Assembly: GCF_036373705.1 (NCBI RefSeq)
Contig: NC_089863.1
Coordinates: 5,515,357 to 5,579,356 of the forward strand
DNA from: Amia ocellicauda
Lineage: Eukaryota > Chordata > Actinopteri > Amiiformes > Amiidae
Direction: 5' to 3'
Length of the DNA stretch: 64,000 bases
Every line of letters begins with the position of its first letter. Within the stretch, counting starts at the first letter, position 1. Both the position numbers and the translations under genes were made by a program. The notes under the pieces are model-generated. The model was not told the DNA's origin and did no database searches. It saw nothing but the letters and a program-made list of their open reading frames with translations. This document shows, in pieces, positions 9,127 to 22,661 of this stretch.

Positions 9127-10362
9127 TATAGATATATATACATACATACAGTTAGGTCCATAACTGGGTAGATGAGCAGCGGAGGACACCGTGGGCACAC
9201 TGGCCTGGTCTGGCTACCCAAGTAGGGGTACTGATGCGGAGGTTCCTAGGGGCAGCCATGGGGGAAGAGCATTGGCAGGTAGCGGTCCTCAGGCCACTGC
9301 AGGAGGAGCTGCTGACGTGGCACCAGTGCATCACAAAGACAGTGCAACACCACCACTAGGGTTTCTACAGGGCCAGTGCCGATGAGATGTGGAAGACTTC
9401 TGCCGACTGGCCAGGAATTGAGAGGAAGGGATTGTGACTGGGTAGCTGAGTTGGCGTGAAGCAGAGAGTGTGTGCCAATGCTATGCGGGAGCGAGCGCCT
9501 GTGTGATAGAGAGCAGAATAGAGTGAGATAGGGAGTTAAGTGTAATTGTTTGGGCGTGGGTCTCAGCCGATAGGGGCCTTTTAGATTGTGTTTTTTAAGG
9601 CCAATAAACCTTCCTGACGTTGCTTTATACTTGTTGTCTGCTAAAGGAAAAAGACCCCCGCTTGCTACAATACTTTTGTTTGTTAACTTTCGAACTTTGG
9701 ATTCACTTGACAATAGTACGTCCACCTGCTTCCGCAGTCAGTGCACCAGTCACAATCATAGATTTTATAGATTTGCTTTAACCCTGGCCAGTAGGAATTC
9801 GACCTGCCCACATCAAACATCTGCGTCTCTCTGCCCCCGCCCCTCCCCCAAGGCATCGCAGGCTGGCAGGCAGCACAGACACAAGGCTGCGCGCACACAA
9901 GAGCAAACCCACAAGCAGTGACCACATAGATACAGAATACTTTGTAAAAAATAATCCCAACGCTGGACGGGCCCCTTCGCTGGCTGGGGCCCCGGGACTC
10001 GAGCCCTGGTAAGCCCTTGCAATAAGTAAGCCTGACTACACCTATACTTAAGAATTAAACCGGCTCATCGTTATTGAAAGCGAAGAAAATGTGAACAATC
10101 TTCTGTTTTTCACTTCTGACAGATTACATACAAATTTAAATACATTCGGTACATCATGAATGAACCAACTGGCAATATATTGTCTTTGAAATGAACTTTA
10201 CACCATTCTGCGATACAGCGAATAAAAAGCCTATCATTGAACTTTTATAACGTATATTTTGAAAACAACCACAGTCATACATACAACCTGCTACTTGAGA
10301 AACATAAATATTCTACTTTTCAGTACATCTAAACATTTGAATAAGTCGTGAAGTGAACTTAC

Positions 10363-10537
10363 TTTAAGCGCACTCTTCGGTCTGAAGTCATCTGAGGAGC
10401 CTTTTCTCAAAGTGGTCTGAAGGAAGAGCACTCGAGCGCTTTCAAATAATGAATCTGGGAACATCTGTGACAGTATCAAACACGTGTTTAATGATTTATT
10501 ATCCATTATTCGAGTTCCATACTGCAACTTCGGAGTC
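10363..10537 (-). other. Exon-like segment, U2
   Basis: Open for 58 codons with both splice sites intact. Residue 7 is Gly in place of Ala, a change shared only with U10. Confidence 0.55.
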
Positions 10538-10757
10538 CTATACGACAAGGTCAGTGTGGAACCGTGTATGCATGTCGTTATCCATCCAACACAAAACTAT
10601 AATCGTGACTTTTGATCTTTAAAAAACATTGCTCGTGCCACTTTCCTTATGAATACGTTAATAAATAATCGAAGTCTTGTGGAGCTTACATCAGTTCATA
10701 ATGACACAATCTGTTCCATATTTTGGATCTTTCTATCTCACGAGCGAAGTCACCGCT

Positions 10758-10829
10758 TCCCTGGTGGTCTAGTGGTTAGGATTCGGCGCTCTCACCGCCG
10801 CGGCCCGGGTTCGATTCCCGGTCAGGGAA
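10758..10829 (+). tRNA. tRNA-Glu(CTC), U2
   Basis: Identical over 72 nt to the copy at 4635. Broken terminator allele (ctctttccc) follows. Confidence 0.98.
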
Positions 10830-11315
10830 CTCGCTCTTTCCCGCCCCTTCCATAAGCGAATGGAAAATCAATAAATCAAATCTATTCACGCTAAGTAGAG
10901 TGCATGTTATCAAATATGTATTTCCTGACTTCCCGTTTCAATCCTTGTAATGAGGGTGGGAGGTGCTGTATTGTGAGAAGGAGGGCCATGTGCGCTGCTT
11001 GCAAAATGCAGGATGCGAAGGTAGCACATTACAAAGGATTGAGGGAGAGAGACGATACTGCATTTCATAATACATCTTGAGACAGGTGTGAATTCTCACA
11101 CTGTCAGAGAGTTGGCGCTGTCTTGGAAATATTACAGTGGTGGGTCCAAGGAGACACTTTTGTAAGTCAATCTTATTTGCACGCTTGTATTATTTCCTGA
11201 CGGCTGCTAATTTGTCTTTGAGTGACCATCTAGGGAGGCATGTAAGAAATGCTGGAAATAAACTCATTCATGAACGGAAAAGATGTTCAGTTAAACTTCC
11301 GCAGTTTATTGTTAA

Positions 11316-11918
11316 CCTATTTCTTGCTTTAATTTACTAATGTGATCTTTATAAGTGACATGGGAATCGAGAATTAGTCAAAGGTATTGAAGAGGTTACT
11401 ACTGTAATTTGTGAGTTGTTGATTACTATAGAGGGAGGGCTGGAAGACTTAAGGGGATGTAAAATATACATTCTTTTTTTGTTTTGATTAGAGAAACATT
11501 GGTTTGAGCACCAGTTGAGCTTAAAACGTTTGAATTTAGGAGGAGATTAAGGTTAACCATCAACGGCTTTAAGGAAATCCCTGGTTTTGTTGTCCGTGAG
11601 AGCTGTTTGTATGTGTTCAGTTAGCAGTAAAGTGGCTGATGCAAGACGATCTTTTTGTGCAAAAGACAAACTGATTTTCAGATTCTGATTCTGAGATTCT
11701 AAATAAAAAACTGGCCAGTAAGTATTTTTCCAAATATTTTTTAGAACAGGTACAATGCTGATGGGTCTGTAGTTCGAAATGTGTTCTTTAATCAGATGGG
11801 GGTGATCAAGCCTTTCTTACAAATGGGATGAGTGTTATTTAAGATGCAAAGATTAGTAATGTGATGAATAATATTTTATACACATCTGCTGCGTGAAGAA
11901 TGCTGACCAGCACCAGTC
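11316..11918 (-). mobile_element. LINE RT fragment, U2
   Basis: Same 603-bp relic with the same frame breaks and the same missing active site, so it was already dead before the array expanded. Confidence 0.82.
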
Positions 11919-12588
11919 TACTCAAACACTCCAATATCAGCAACAAACTTAGGTTATGTTATGTTCATTATTATGCAGGAGGTAAACCATCTGGTATTTG
12001 AATGAGATGTAATCACTTCCAATAGATAAGACTGTAACCTGTCTATCTGAAGATGCAAAAAGGCTTCTCCAAACTCACATGTATATTTATCTATAATCTA
12101 TATTTATCTTTTATGGAATAAACTTGTTACTTCTTCATCGCTGTATCCTGGGATTTACTAAAACCACTACAGATATAAAGAGCGATAATAATCTTGAATT
12201 CAATAAACATGATCCAGTGATTGTGCAGCTCTTGACTGCAGGTCTCTGCGCATACAGGGTGTTTAATGAGTCGCTGAATCGGCGCTGCTGTTTAAACCGA
12301 GACAGTCGATACCATCCCACACAGAGATCACCAGACCAGCCCACCTGCTCACTGATTGGGTTAGGAAGAACCGTCACTCAAAACTACTCGACCAATGGAG
12401 AGCCATGATCCACGCCTCCCTGTAAATCCCACCCTCACGACAAAACAGCGCCAAAACTCGTAAACGAAAGAAAAAAAATCGAAAGCAAAGAAACTGGCGA
12501 CGAAAACAAAAAATGCAGCATCACAAGCAAAGACGAGGGCTGCAGGCCAGTCTTGATAAAGTTTTTTTTTTTTTTGATTTCAATACAT

Positions 12589-13069
12589 TTATTTGTTTTC
12601 AATTCTATAAATGTTGCATTCGATTTTTTTATTTTTGATCTCAAAATCAATTTTTTGACTAGAGGCAGAGGAGGGTCGTGGTTTGGAGGAGGTGCGACGG
12701 CGAGGGCTGACTACCGGAGTACTGGCAGGACCAGCACTGAAGGGTGCTGCTATCTCTGAAGCTCCAAAGTCAGCCAGCTCCTCAACCAGCCGCTCCCTGA
12801 AGGCCAACTGTGTGAGATGCGCCAGCCCTTTCACCTTGGTCAGGTGCTGGTGCAGGATGAAGGAGTTGACGACAGCAGTGTCCACAAAGTGGTAAAAGAG
12901 GGTCTTGTACCACTTCATGGTCTTCTGCAGGACATGGCAGTAGCCGACCAGAGCATCGGACAGGTCGACGCCCCCAATTCCAGCAGTGTAGTCCTTCACG
13001 GCACAAGGGATGGGGACATCCTTCCGTATCCAAGCTCCATTCTCCTTCACTCGGCGATTGGCAAAGTCA
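12589..13069 (-). pseudogene. piggyBac fragment, U2 alpha
   Basis: Open; consensus alpha sequence. Confidence 0.88.
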
Positions 13070-13682
13070 TATAGATATTAATTCATACATACAGTTAGGT
13101 CCATAACTGGGAAGATGAGTAGTGGAGGACACCGTGAGCACACTGGCCTGGTCTGGCTACCCAAGTAGGGGTACTGATGCGGAGGTTCCTAGGGGCAGCC
13201 ATGGGGGAGGAGCAATGGCAGGTAGCGGTCCTCAGGCCACTGCAGGAGGAGCTGCTGACGTGGCACCAGTGGATCACAAAGACAGTGCAACACCTCCACT
13301 AGGGTTTCTACAGGGCCAGTGCCGATGAGATGTGGAAGACTTCTGCCGACTGGCAGATGCAAGATGCTGAATCGGCGCTGCTGTTGAAACCGAGACAGTC
13401 GATACCATCCCACACAGAGATCACCAGACCAGCCCACCTGCTCACTGATTGGGTTAGGAAGAACCGTCACTCAAAACTACTGGACCAATGGAGAGCCGAG
13501 ATCCACGCCTCCCTGTAAATCCCACCCTCACGACAAAACAGCGCCAAAACTCGTAAACGAAAGAAAAAAATCAAAAGCAAAGAAACGGGCGACGAAAACA
13601 AAATTGCAGCATCGCAAGCAAAGACGGGGGCTGCAGGCCAGTTTTGATAAAGTTTTTTTTTTTTTTTTTGCTTTCGATACAT

Positions 13683-14163
13683 TTATTTGTTTTCAATTCT
13701 ATAAATGTTGCATTCGATTTTTTTATTTTTGATCTCAAAATCAATTTTTTGACTAGAGGCAGAGGAGGGTCGTGGTTTGGAGGAGGTGCGACGGCGAGGG
13801 CTGACTACCGGAGTACTGGCAGGACCAGCACTGAAGGGTGCTGCTATCTCTGAAGCTCCAAAGTCAGCCAGCTCCTCAAACAGCCGCTCCCTGAAGGCCA
13901 ACTGTGTGAGATGCGCCAGCCCTTTCACCTTGGTCAGGTGCTGGTGCAGGATGAAGGAGTTGACGACAGCAGTGTCCACATAGTGGTAAAAGAGGGTCTT
14001 CTACCACTTCATGGTCTTCTGCAGGACATGGCAGTAGCCAAGCAGAGCATCGGACAGGTCGACGCCCCCAATTCCAGCAGTGTAGTCCTTCACGGCACAA
14101 GGGATGGGGACATCCTTCCGTATCCAAGCTCCATTCTCCTTCACTCGGCGATTGGCAAAGTCA
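13683..14163 (-). pseudogene. piggyBac fragment, U2 beta, with nonsense codon
   Basis: Stop at 14001-14003 in KWYKT. Also RERLFEEL in place of RERLVEEL, and a private K-to-stop-neighbour change (cacatagtgg) altering HFVD to HYVD. Confidence 0.87.
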
Positions 14164-15399
14164 TATAGATATATATACATACATACAGTTAGGTCCATAA
14201 CTGGGTAGATGAGCAGCGGAGGACACCGTGGGCACACTGGCCTGGTCTGGCTACCCAAGTAGGGGTACTGATGCGGAGGTTCCTAGGGGCAGCCATGGGG
14301 GAAGAGCATTGGCAGGTAGCGGTCCTCAGGCCACTGCAGGAGGAGCTGCTGACGTGGCACCAGTGCATCACAAAGACAGTGCAACACCACCACTAGGGTT
14401 TCTACAGGGCCAGTGCCGATGAGATGTGGAAGACTTCTGCCGACTGGCCAGGAATTGAGAGGAAGGGATTGTGACTGGGTAGCTGAGTTGGCGTGAAGCA
14501 GAGAGTGTGTGCCAATGCTATGCGGGAGCGAGCGCCTGTGTGATAGAGAGCAGAATAGAGTGAGATAGGGAGTTAAGTGTAATTGTTTGGGCGTGGGTCT
14601 CAGCCGATAGGGGCCTTTTAGATTGTGTTTTTTAAGGCCAATAAACCTTCCTGACGTTGCTTTATACTTGTTGTCTGCTAAAGGAAAAAGACCCCCGCTT
14701 GCTACAATACTTTTGTTTGTTAACTTTCGAACTTTGGATTCACTTGACAATAGTACGTCCACCTGCTTCCGCAGTCAGTGCACCAGTCACAATCATAGAT
14801 TTTATAGATTTGCTTTAACCCTGGCCAGTAGGAATTCGACCTGCCCACATCAAACATCTGCGTCTCTCTGCCCCCGCCCCTCCCCCAAGGCATCGCAGGC
14901 TGGCAGGCAGCACAGACACAAGGCTGCGCGCACACAAGAGCAAACCCACAAGCAGTGACCACATAGATACAGAATACTTTGTAAAAAATAATCCCAACGC
15001 TGGACGGGCCCCTTCGCTGGCTGGGGCCCCGGGACTCGAGCCCTGGTAAGCCCTTGCAATAAGTAAGCCTGACTACACCTATACTTAAGAATTAAACCGG
15101 CTCATCGTTATTGAAAGCGAAGAAAATGTGAACAATCTTCTGTTTTTCACTTCTGACAGATTACATACAAATTTAAATACATTCGCTACATCATGAATGA
15201 ACCAACTGGCAATATATTGTCTTTGAAATGAACTTTACACCATTCCGCGATACAGCGAATAAAAAGCCTATCATTGAACTTTTATAACGTATATTTTGAA
15301 AACAACCACAGTCATACATACAACCTGCTACTTGAGAAACATAAATATTCTACTTTTCAGTACATCTAAACATTTGAATAAGTCGTGAAGTGAACTTAC

Positions 15400-15574
15400 T
15401 TTAAGCGCACTCTTCGGTCTGAAGTCATCTGAGGAGCCTTTTCTCAAAGTGGTCTGAAGGAAGAGCACTCGAGCGCTTTCAAATAATGAATCTGGGAACA
15501 TCTGTGACAGTATCAAACACGTGTTTAATGATTTATTATCCATTATTCGAGTTGCATACTGCAACTTCGGAGTC
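15400..15574 (-). other. Exon-like segment, U3
   Basis: Open, splice sites intact, consensus protein sequence. Confidence 0.55.
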
Positions 15575-15794
15575 CTATACGACAAGGTCAGTGTGGAACC
15601 GTGTATGCATGTCGTTATCCATCCAACACAAAACTATAATCGTGACTTTTGATCTTTAAAAAACATTGCTCGTGCCACTTTCCTTATGAATACGTTAATA
15701 AATAATCGAAGTCTTGTGGAGCTTACATCAGTTCATAATGACACAATCTGTTCCATATTTTGGATCTTTCTATCTCACGAGCAAAGTCACCGCT

Positions 15795-15866
15795 TCCCTG
15801 GTGGTCTAGTGGTTAGGATTCGGCGCTCTCACCGCCGCGGCCCGGGTTCGATTCCCGGTCAGGGAA
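15795..15866 (+). tRNA. tRNA-Glu(CTC), U3
   Basis: Canonical sequence. The 3' flank has the broken terminator allele, but a private TTTT at 15967-15970 offers a stop about 100 nt downstream. Confidence 0.98.
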
Positions 15867-16354
15867 CTCGCTCTTTCCCGCCCCTTCCATAAACGAATGG
15901 AAAATCAATAAATCAAATCTATTCACGCTAAGTAGAGTGCATGTTATCAAATATGTATTTCCTGACTTTTCCCGTTTCAATCCTTGTAATGAGGGTGGGA
16001 GGTGCTGTATTGTGAGAAGAAGGGCCATGTGCGCTGCTTGCAAAATGCAGGATGTGAAGGTAGCACATTACAAAGGATTGAGGGAGAGAGACGATACTGC
16101 ATTTCATAATACATCTTGAGACAGGTGTGAATTCTCACACTGTCAGAGAGTTGGCGCTGTCTTGGAAATATTACAGTGGTGGGTCCAAGGAGACACTTTT
16201 GTAAGTCAATCTTATTTGCACGCTTGTATTATTTCCTGACGGCTGCTAATTTGTCTTTGAGTGACCATCTAGGGAGGCATGTAAGAAATGCTGGAAATAA
16301 ACTCATTCATGAACGGAAAAGATGTTCAGTTAAACTTCCGCAGTTTATTGTTAA

Positions 16355-16957
16355 CCTATTTCTTGCTTTAATTTACTAATGTGATCTTTATAAGTGACAT
16401 GGGAATCGAGAATTAGTCAAAGGTATTGAAGAGGTTACTACTGTAATTTGTGAGTTGTTGATTACTATAGAGGGAGGGCTGGAAGACTTAAGGGGATCTA
16501 AAATATACATTCTTTTTTTGTTTTGATTAGAGAAACATTGGTTTGAGCACCAGTTGAGCTTAAAACGTTTGAATTTAGGAGGAGATTAAGGTTAACCATC
16601 AACGGCTTTAAGGAAATCCCTGGTTTTGTTGTCCGTGAGAGCTGTTTGTATGTGTTCAGTTAGCAGTAAAGTGGCTGATGCAAGACGATCTTTTTGTGCA
16701 AAAGACAAACTGATTTTCAGATTCTGATTCTGAGATTCTAAATAAAAAACTGGCCAGTAAGTATTTTTCCAAATATTTTTTAGAACAGGTACAATGCTGA
16801 TGGGTCTGTAGTTCGAAATGTGTTCTTTAATCAGATGGGGGTGATCAAGCCTTTCTTACAAATGGGATGAGTGTTATTTAAGATGCAAAGATTAGTAATG
16901 TGATGAATAATATTTTATACACATCTGCTGCGTGAAGAATGCTGACCAGCACCAGTC
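16355..16957 (-). mobile_element. LINE RT fragment, U3
   Basis: Same relic and boundaries as in U2. Confidence 0.82.
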
Positions 16958-17626
16958 TACTCAAACACTCCAATATCAGCAACAAACTTAGGTTATGTTA
17001 TGTTCATTATTATGCAGGAGGTAAACCATCTGGTATTTGAATGAGATGTAATCACTTCCAATAGATAAGACTGTAACCTGTCTATCTGAAGATGCAAAAA
17101 GGCTTCTCCAAACTCACATGTATATTTATCTATAATCTATATTTATCTTTTATGGAATAAACTTGTTACTTCTTCATCGCTGTATCCTGGGATTTACTAA
17201 AACCACTACAGATATAAAGAGCGATAATAATCTTGAATTCAATAAACATGATCCAGTGATTGTGCAGCTCTTGACTGCAGGTCTCTGCGCATACAGGGTG
17301 TTTAATGAGTCGCTGAATCGGCGCTGCTGTTTAAACCGAGACAGTCGATACCATCCCACACAGAGATCACCAGACCAGCCCACCTGCTCACTGATTGGGT
17401 TAGGAAGAACCGTCACTCAAAACTACTCGACCAATGGAGAGCCATGATCCACGCCTCCCTGTAAATCCCACCCTCACGACAAAACAGCGCCAAAACTCGT
17501 AAACGAAAGAAAAAAAATCGAAAGCAAAGAAACTGGCGACGAAAACAAAAAATGCAGCATCACAAGCAAAGACGAGGGCTGCAGGCCAGTCTTGATAAAG
17601 TTTTTTTTTTTTTGATTTCAATACAT

Positions 17627-18107
17627 TTATTTGTTTTCAATTCTATAAATGTTGCATTCGATTTTTTTATTTTTAATCTCAAAATCAATTTTTTGACTAG
17701 AGGCAGAGGAGGGTCGTGGTTTGGAGGAGGTGCGACGGCGAGGGCTGACTACCGGAGTACTGGCAGGACCAGCACTGAAGGGTGCTGCTATCTCTGAAGC
17801 TCCAAAGTCAGCCAGCTCCTCAACCAGCCGCTCCCTGAAGGCCAACTGTGTGAGATGCGCCAGCCCTTTCACCTTGGTCAGGTGCTGGTGCAGGATGAAG
17901 GAGTTGACGACAGCAGTGTCCACAAAGTGGTAAAAGAGGGTCTTGTACCACTTCATGGTCTTCTGCAGGACATGGCAGTAGCCGACCAGAGCATCGGACA
18001 GGTCGACGCCCCCAATTCCAGCAGTGTAGTCCTTCACGGCACAAGGGATGGGGACATCCTTCCGTATCCAAGCTCCATTCTCCTTCACTCGGCGATTGGC
18101 AAAGTCA
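17627..18107 (-). pseudogene. piggyBac fragment, U3 alpha
   Basis: Open; consensus alpha sequence. Confidence 0.88.
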
Positions 18108-18719
18108 TATAGATATTAATTCATACATACAGTTAGGTCCATAACTGGGTAGATGAGTAGTGGAGGACACCGTGAGCACACTGGCCTGGTCTGGCTACCC
18201 AAGTAGGGGTACTGATGCGGAGGTTCCTAGGGGCAGCCATGGGGGAGGAGCAATGGCAGGTAGCGGTCCTCAGGCCACTGCAGGAGGAGCTGCTGACGTG
18301 GCACCAGTGGATCACAAAGACAGTGCAACACCTCCACTAGGGTTTCTACAGGGCCAGTGCCGATGAGATGTGGAAGACTTCTGCCGACTGGCAGATGCAA
18401 GACGCTGAATCGGCGCTGCTGTTGAAACCGAGACAGTCGATACCATCCCACACAGAGATCACCAGACCAGCCCACCTGCTCACTGATTGGGTTAGGAAGA
18501 ACCGTCACTCAAAACTACTGGACCAATGGAGAGCCGAGATCCACGCCTCCCTGTAAATCCCACCCTCACGACAAAACAGCGCCAAAACTCGTAAACGAAA
18601 GAAAAAAATCAAAAGCAAAGAAACGGGCGACGAAAACAAAATTGCAGCATCGCAAGCAAAGACGGGGGCTGCAGGCCAGTTTTGATAAAGTTTTTTTTTT
18701 TTTTTTGCTTTCGATACAT

Positions 18720-19200
18720 TTATTTGTTTTCAATTCTATAAATGTTGCATTCGATTTTTTTATTTTTGATCTCAAAATCAATTTTTTGACTAGAGGCAGA
18801 GGAGGGTCGTGGTTTGGAGGAGGTGCGACGGCGAGGGCTGACTACCGGAGTACTGGCAGGACCAGCACTGAAGGGTGCTGCTATCTCTGAAGCTCCAAAG
18901 TCAGCCAGCTCCTCAAACAGCCGCTCCCTGAAGGCCAACTGTGTGAGATGCGCCAGCCCTTTCACCTTGGTCAGGTGCTGGTGCAGGATGAAGGAGTTGA
19001 CGACAGCAGTGTCCACAAAGTGGTAAAAGAGGGTCTTCTACCACTTCATGGTCTTCTGCAGGACATGGCAGTAGCCAAGCAGAGCATCGGACAGGTCGAC
19101 GCCCCCAATTCCAGAAGTGTAGTCCTTCACGGCACAAGGGATGGGGACATCCTTCCGTATCCAAGCTCCATTCTCCTTCACTCGGCGATTGGCAAAGTCA
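18720..19200 (-). pseudogene. piggyBac fragment, U3 beta, with nonsense codon
   Basis: Stop at 19038-19040. DYTSGIG in place of DYTAGIG, shared only with U4 beta. Confidence 0.88.
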
Positions 19201-20436
19201 TATAGATATATATACATACATACAGTTAGGTCCATAACTGGGTAGATGAGCAGCGGAGGACACCGTGGGCACACTGGCCTGGTCTGGCTACCCAAGTAGG
19301 GGTACTGATGCGGAGGTTCCTAGGGGCAGCCATGGGGGAAGAGCATTGGCAGGTAGCGGTCCTCAGGCCACTGCAGGAGGAGCTGCTGACGTGGCACCAG
19401 TGCATCACAAAGACAGTGCAACACCACCACTAGGGTTTCTACAGGGCCAGTGCCGATGAGATGTGGAAGACTTCTGCCGACTGGCCAGGAATTGAGAGGA
19501 AGGGATTGTGACTGGGTAGCTGAGTTGGCGTGAAGCAGAGAGTGTGTGCCAATGCTATGCGGGAGCGAGCGCCTGTGTGATAGAGAGCAGAATAGAGTGA
19601 GATAGGGAGTTAAGTGTAATTGTTTGGGCGTGGGTCTCAGCCGATAGGGGCCTTTTAGATTGTGTTTTTTAAGGCCAATAAACCTTCCTGACGTTGCTTT
19701 ATACTTGTTGTCTGCTAAAGGAAAAAGACCCCCGCTTGCTACAATACTTTTGTTTGTTAACTTTCGAACTTTGGATTCACTTGACAATAGTACGTCCACC
19801 TGCTTCCGCAGTCAGTGCACCAGTCACAATCATAGATTTTATAGATTTGCTTTAACCCTGGCCAGTAGGAATTCGACCTGCCCACATCAAACATCTGCGT
19901 CTCTCTGCCCCCGCCCCTCCCCCAAGGCATCGCAGGCTGGCAGGCAGCACAGACACAAGGCTGCGCGCACACAAGAGCAAACCCACAAGCAGTGACCACA
20001 TAGATACAGAATACTTTGTAAAAAATAATCCCAACGCTGGACGGGCCCCTTCGCTGGCTGGGGCCCCGGGACTCGAGCCCTGGTAAGCCCTTGCAATAAG
20101 TAAGCCTGACTACACCTATACTTAAGAATTAAACCGGCTCATCGTTATTGAAAGCGAAGAAAATGTGAACAATCTTCTGTTTTTCACTTCTGACAGATTA
20201 CATACAAATTTAAATACATTCGCTACATCATGAATGAACCAACTGGCAATATATTGTCTTTGAAATGAACTTTACACCATTCCGCGATACAGCGAATAAA
20301 AAGCCTATCATTGAACTTTTATAACGTATATTTTGAAAACAACCACAGTCATACATACAACCTGCTACTTGAGAAACATAAATATTCTACTTTTCAGTAC
20401 ATCTAAACATTTGAATAAGTCGTGAAGTGAACTTAC

Positions 20437-20611
20437 TTTAAGCGCACTCTTCGGTCTGAAGTCATCTGAGGAGCCTTTTCTCAAAGTGGTCTGAAGGAAG
20501 AGCACTCGAGCGCTTTCAAATAATGAATCTGGGAACATCTGTGACAGTATCAAACACGTGTTTAATGATTTATTATCCATTATTCGAGTTGCATACTGCA
20601 ACTTCGGAGTC
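20437..20611 (-). other. Exon-like segment, U4
   Basis: Open, splice sites intact, consensus protein sequence. Confidence 0.55.
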
Positions 20612-20831
20612 CTATACGACAAGGTCAGTGTGGAACCGTGTATGCATGTCGTTATCCATCCAACACAAAACTATAATCGTGACTTTTGATCTTTAAAAAA
20701 CATTGCTCGTGCCACTTTCCTTATGAATACGTTAATAAATAATCGAAGTCTTGTGGAGCTTACATCAGTTCATAATGACACAATCTGTTCCATATTTTGG
20801 ATCTTTCTATCTCACGAGCAAAGTCACCGCT

Positions 20832-20903
20832 TCCCTGGTGGTCTAGTGGTTAGGATTCGGCGCTCTCACCGCCGCGGCCCGGGTTCGATTCCCGGTCAGG
20901 GAA
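20832..20903 (+). tRNA. tRNA-Glu(CTC), U4
   Basis: Canonical sequence; broken terminator allele follows. Confidence 0.98.
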
Positions 20904-21389
20904 CTCGCTCTTTCCCACCCCTTCCATAAGCGAATGGAAAATCAATAAATCAAATCTATTCACGCTAAGTAGAGTTCATGTTATCAAATATGTATTTCCT
21001 GACTTCCCGTTTCAATCCTTGTAATGAGGGTGGGAGGTGCTGTATTGTGAGAAGAAGGGCCATGTGCGCTGCTTGCAAAATGCAGGATGTGAAGGTAGCA
21101 CATTACAAAGGATTGAGGGAGAGAGACGATACTGCATTTCATAATACATCTTGAGACAGGTGTGAATTCTCACACTGTCAGAGAGTTGGCGCTGTCTTGG
21201 AAATATTACAGTGGTGGGTCCAAGGAGACACTTTTGTAAGTCAATCTTATTTGCACGCTTGTATTATTTCCTGACGGCTGCTAATTTGTCTTTGAGTGAC
21301 CATCTAGGGAGGCATGTAAGAAATGCTGGAAATAAACTCATTCATGAACGGAAAAGATGTTCAGTTAAACTTCCGCAGTTTATTGTTAA

Positions 21390-21992
21390 CCTATTTCTTG
21401 CTTTAATTTACTAATGTGATCTTTATAAGTGACATGGGAATCGAGAATTAGTCAAAGGTATTGAAGAGGTTACTACTGTAATTTGTGAGTTGTTGATTAC
21501 TATAGAGGGAGGGCTGGAAGACTTAAGGGGATCTAAAATATACATTCTTTTTTTGTTTTGATTAGAGAAACATTGGTTTGAGCACCAGTTGAGCTTAAAA
21601 CGTTTGAATTTAGGAGGAGATTAAGGTTAACCATCAACGGCTTTAAGGAAATCCCTGGTTTTGTTGTCCGTGAGAGCTGTTTGTATGTGTTCAGTTAGCA
21701 GTAAAGTGGCTGATGCAAGACGATCTTTTTGTGCAAAAGACAAACTGATTTTCAGATTCTGATTCTGAGATTCTAAATAAAAAACTGGCCAGTAAGTATT
21801 TTTCCAAATATTTTTTAGAACAGGTACAATGCTGATGGGTCTGTAGTTCGAAATGTGTTCTTTAATCAGATGGGGGTGATCAAGCCTTTCTTACAAATGG
21901 GATGAGTGTTATTTAAGATGCAAAGATTAGTAATGTGATGAATAATATTTTATACACATCTGCTGCGTGAAGAATGCTGACCAGCACCAGTC
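21390..21992 (-). mobile_element. LINE RT fragment, U4
   Basis: Same relic and boundaries as in U2. Confidence 0.82.
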
Positions 21993-22661
21993 TACTCAAA
22001 CACTCCAATATCAGCAACAAACTTAGGTTATGTTATGTTCATTATTATGCAGGAGGTAAACCATCTGGTATTTGAATGAGATGTAATCACTTCCAATAGA
22101 TAAGACTGTAACCTGTCTATCTGAAGATGCAAAAAGGCTTCTCCAAACTCACATGTATATTTATCTATAATCTATATTTATGTTTTATGGAATAAACTTG
22201 TTACTTCTTCATCGCTGTATCCTGGGATTTACTAAAACCACTACAGATATAAAGAGCGATAATAATCTTGAATTCAATAAACATGATCCAGTGATTGTGC
22301 AGCTCTTGACTGCAGGTCTCTGCGCATACAGGGTGTTTAATGAGTCGCTGAATCGGCGCTGCTGTTTAAACCGAGACAGTCGATACCATCCCACACAGAG
22401 ATCACCAGACCAGCCCACCTGCTCACTGATTGGGTTAGGAAGAACCGTCACTCAAAACTACTCGACCAATGGAGAGCCATGATCCACGCCTCCCTGTAAA
22501 TCCCACCCTCACGACAAAACAGCGCCAAAACTCGTAAACGAAAGAAAAAAAATCGAAAGCAAAGAAACTGGCGACGAAAACAAAAAATGCAGCATCACAA
22601 GCAAAGACGAGGGCTGCAGGCCAGTCTTGATAAAGTTTTTTTTTTTTTTATTTCAATACAT

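Larger units (their letters stand above)
2721..9412 (+). repeat. Unit U1 (6,692 bp): long unit with an internal duplication and three sub-repeats
   Basis: The unit is 1,655 bp longer than the 5,037-bp norm. One extra alpha sub-repeat adds 1,093 bp. A 595-bp duplication around the tRNA adds more, offset by absence of a 25-bp and a 7-bp segment found in other units. Sub-repeats are 6142-7234 (alpha), 7235-8327 (alpha) and 8328-9412 (beta). Spacers without a recognised gene are 2721-3645, 4707-5185 and 5789-6141; the same spacers recur in every unit. Confidence 0.93.
9413..14449 (+). repeat. Unit U2 (5,037 bp): typical unit
   Basis: This is the cleanest example of the standard layout: spacer, exon-like segment, tRNA-Glu, LINE relic, spacer, alpha sub-repeat 12272-13364, beta sub-repeat 13365-14449. 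It carries the 25-bp segment at 10129-10153 that U1, U11 and U12 lack. It shares one substitution in the exon-like segment only with U10. Confidence 0.95.
14450..19486 (+). repeat. Unit U3 (5,037 bp)
   Basis: Standard layout with alpha sub-repeat 17311-18402 and beta 18403-19486. A private insertion makes a TTTT run at 15967-15970, about 100 nt after the tRNA. Its beta sub-repeat shares a substitution (Ala to Ser in the transposase fragment) only with U4 beta. Confidence 0.95.

Noticed and set aside
15813-16043. - strand open frame covering the tRNA of U3
   Set aside because: It reads through the antisense of a tRNA and exists only because of a private insertion in U3; it is not a plausible gene.
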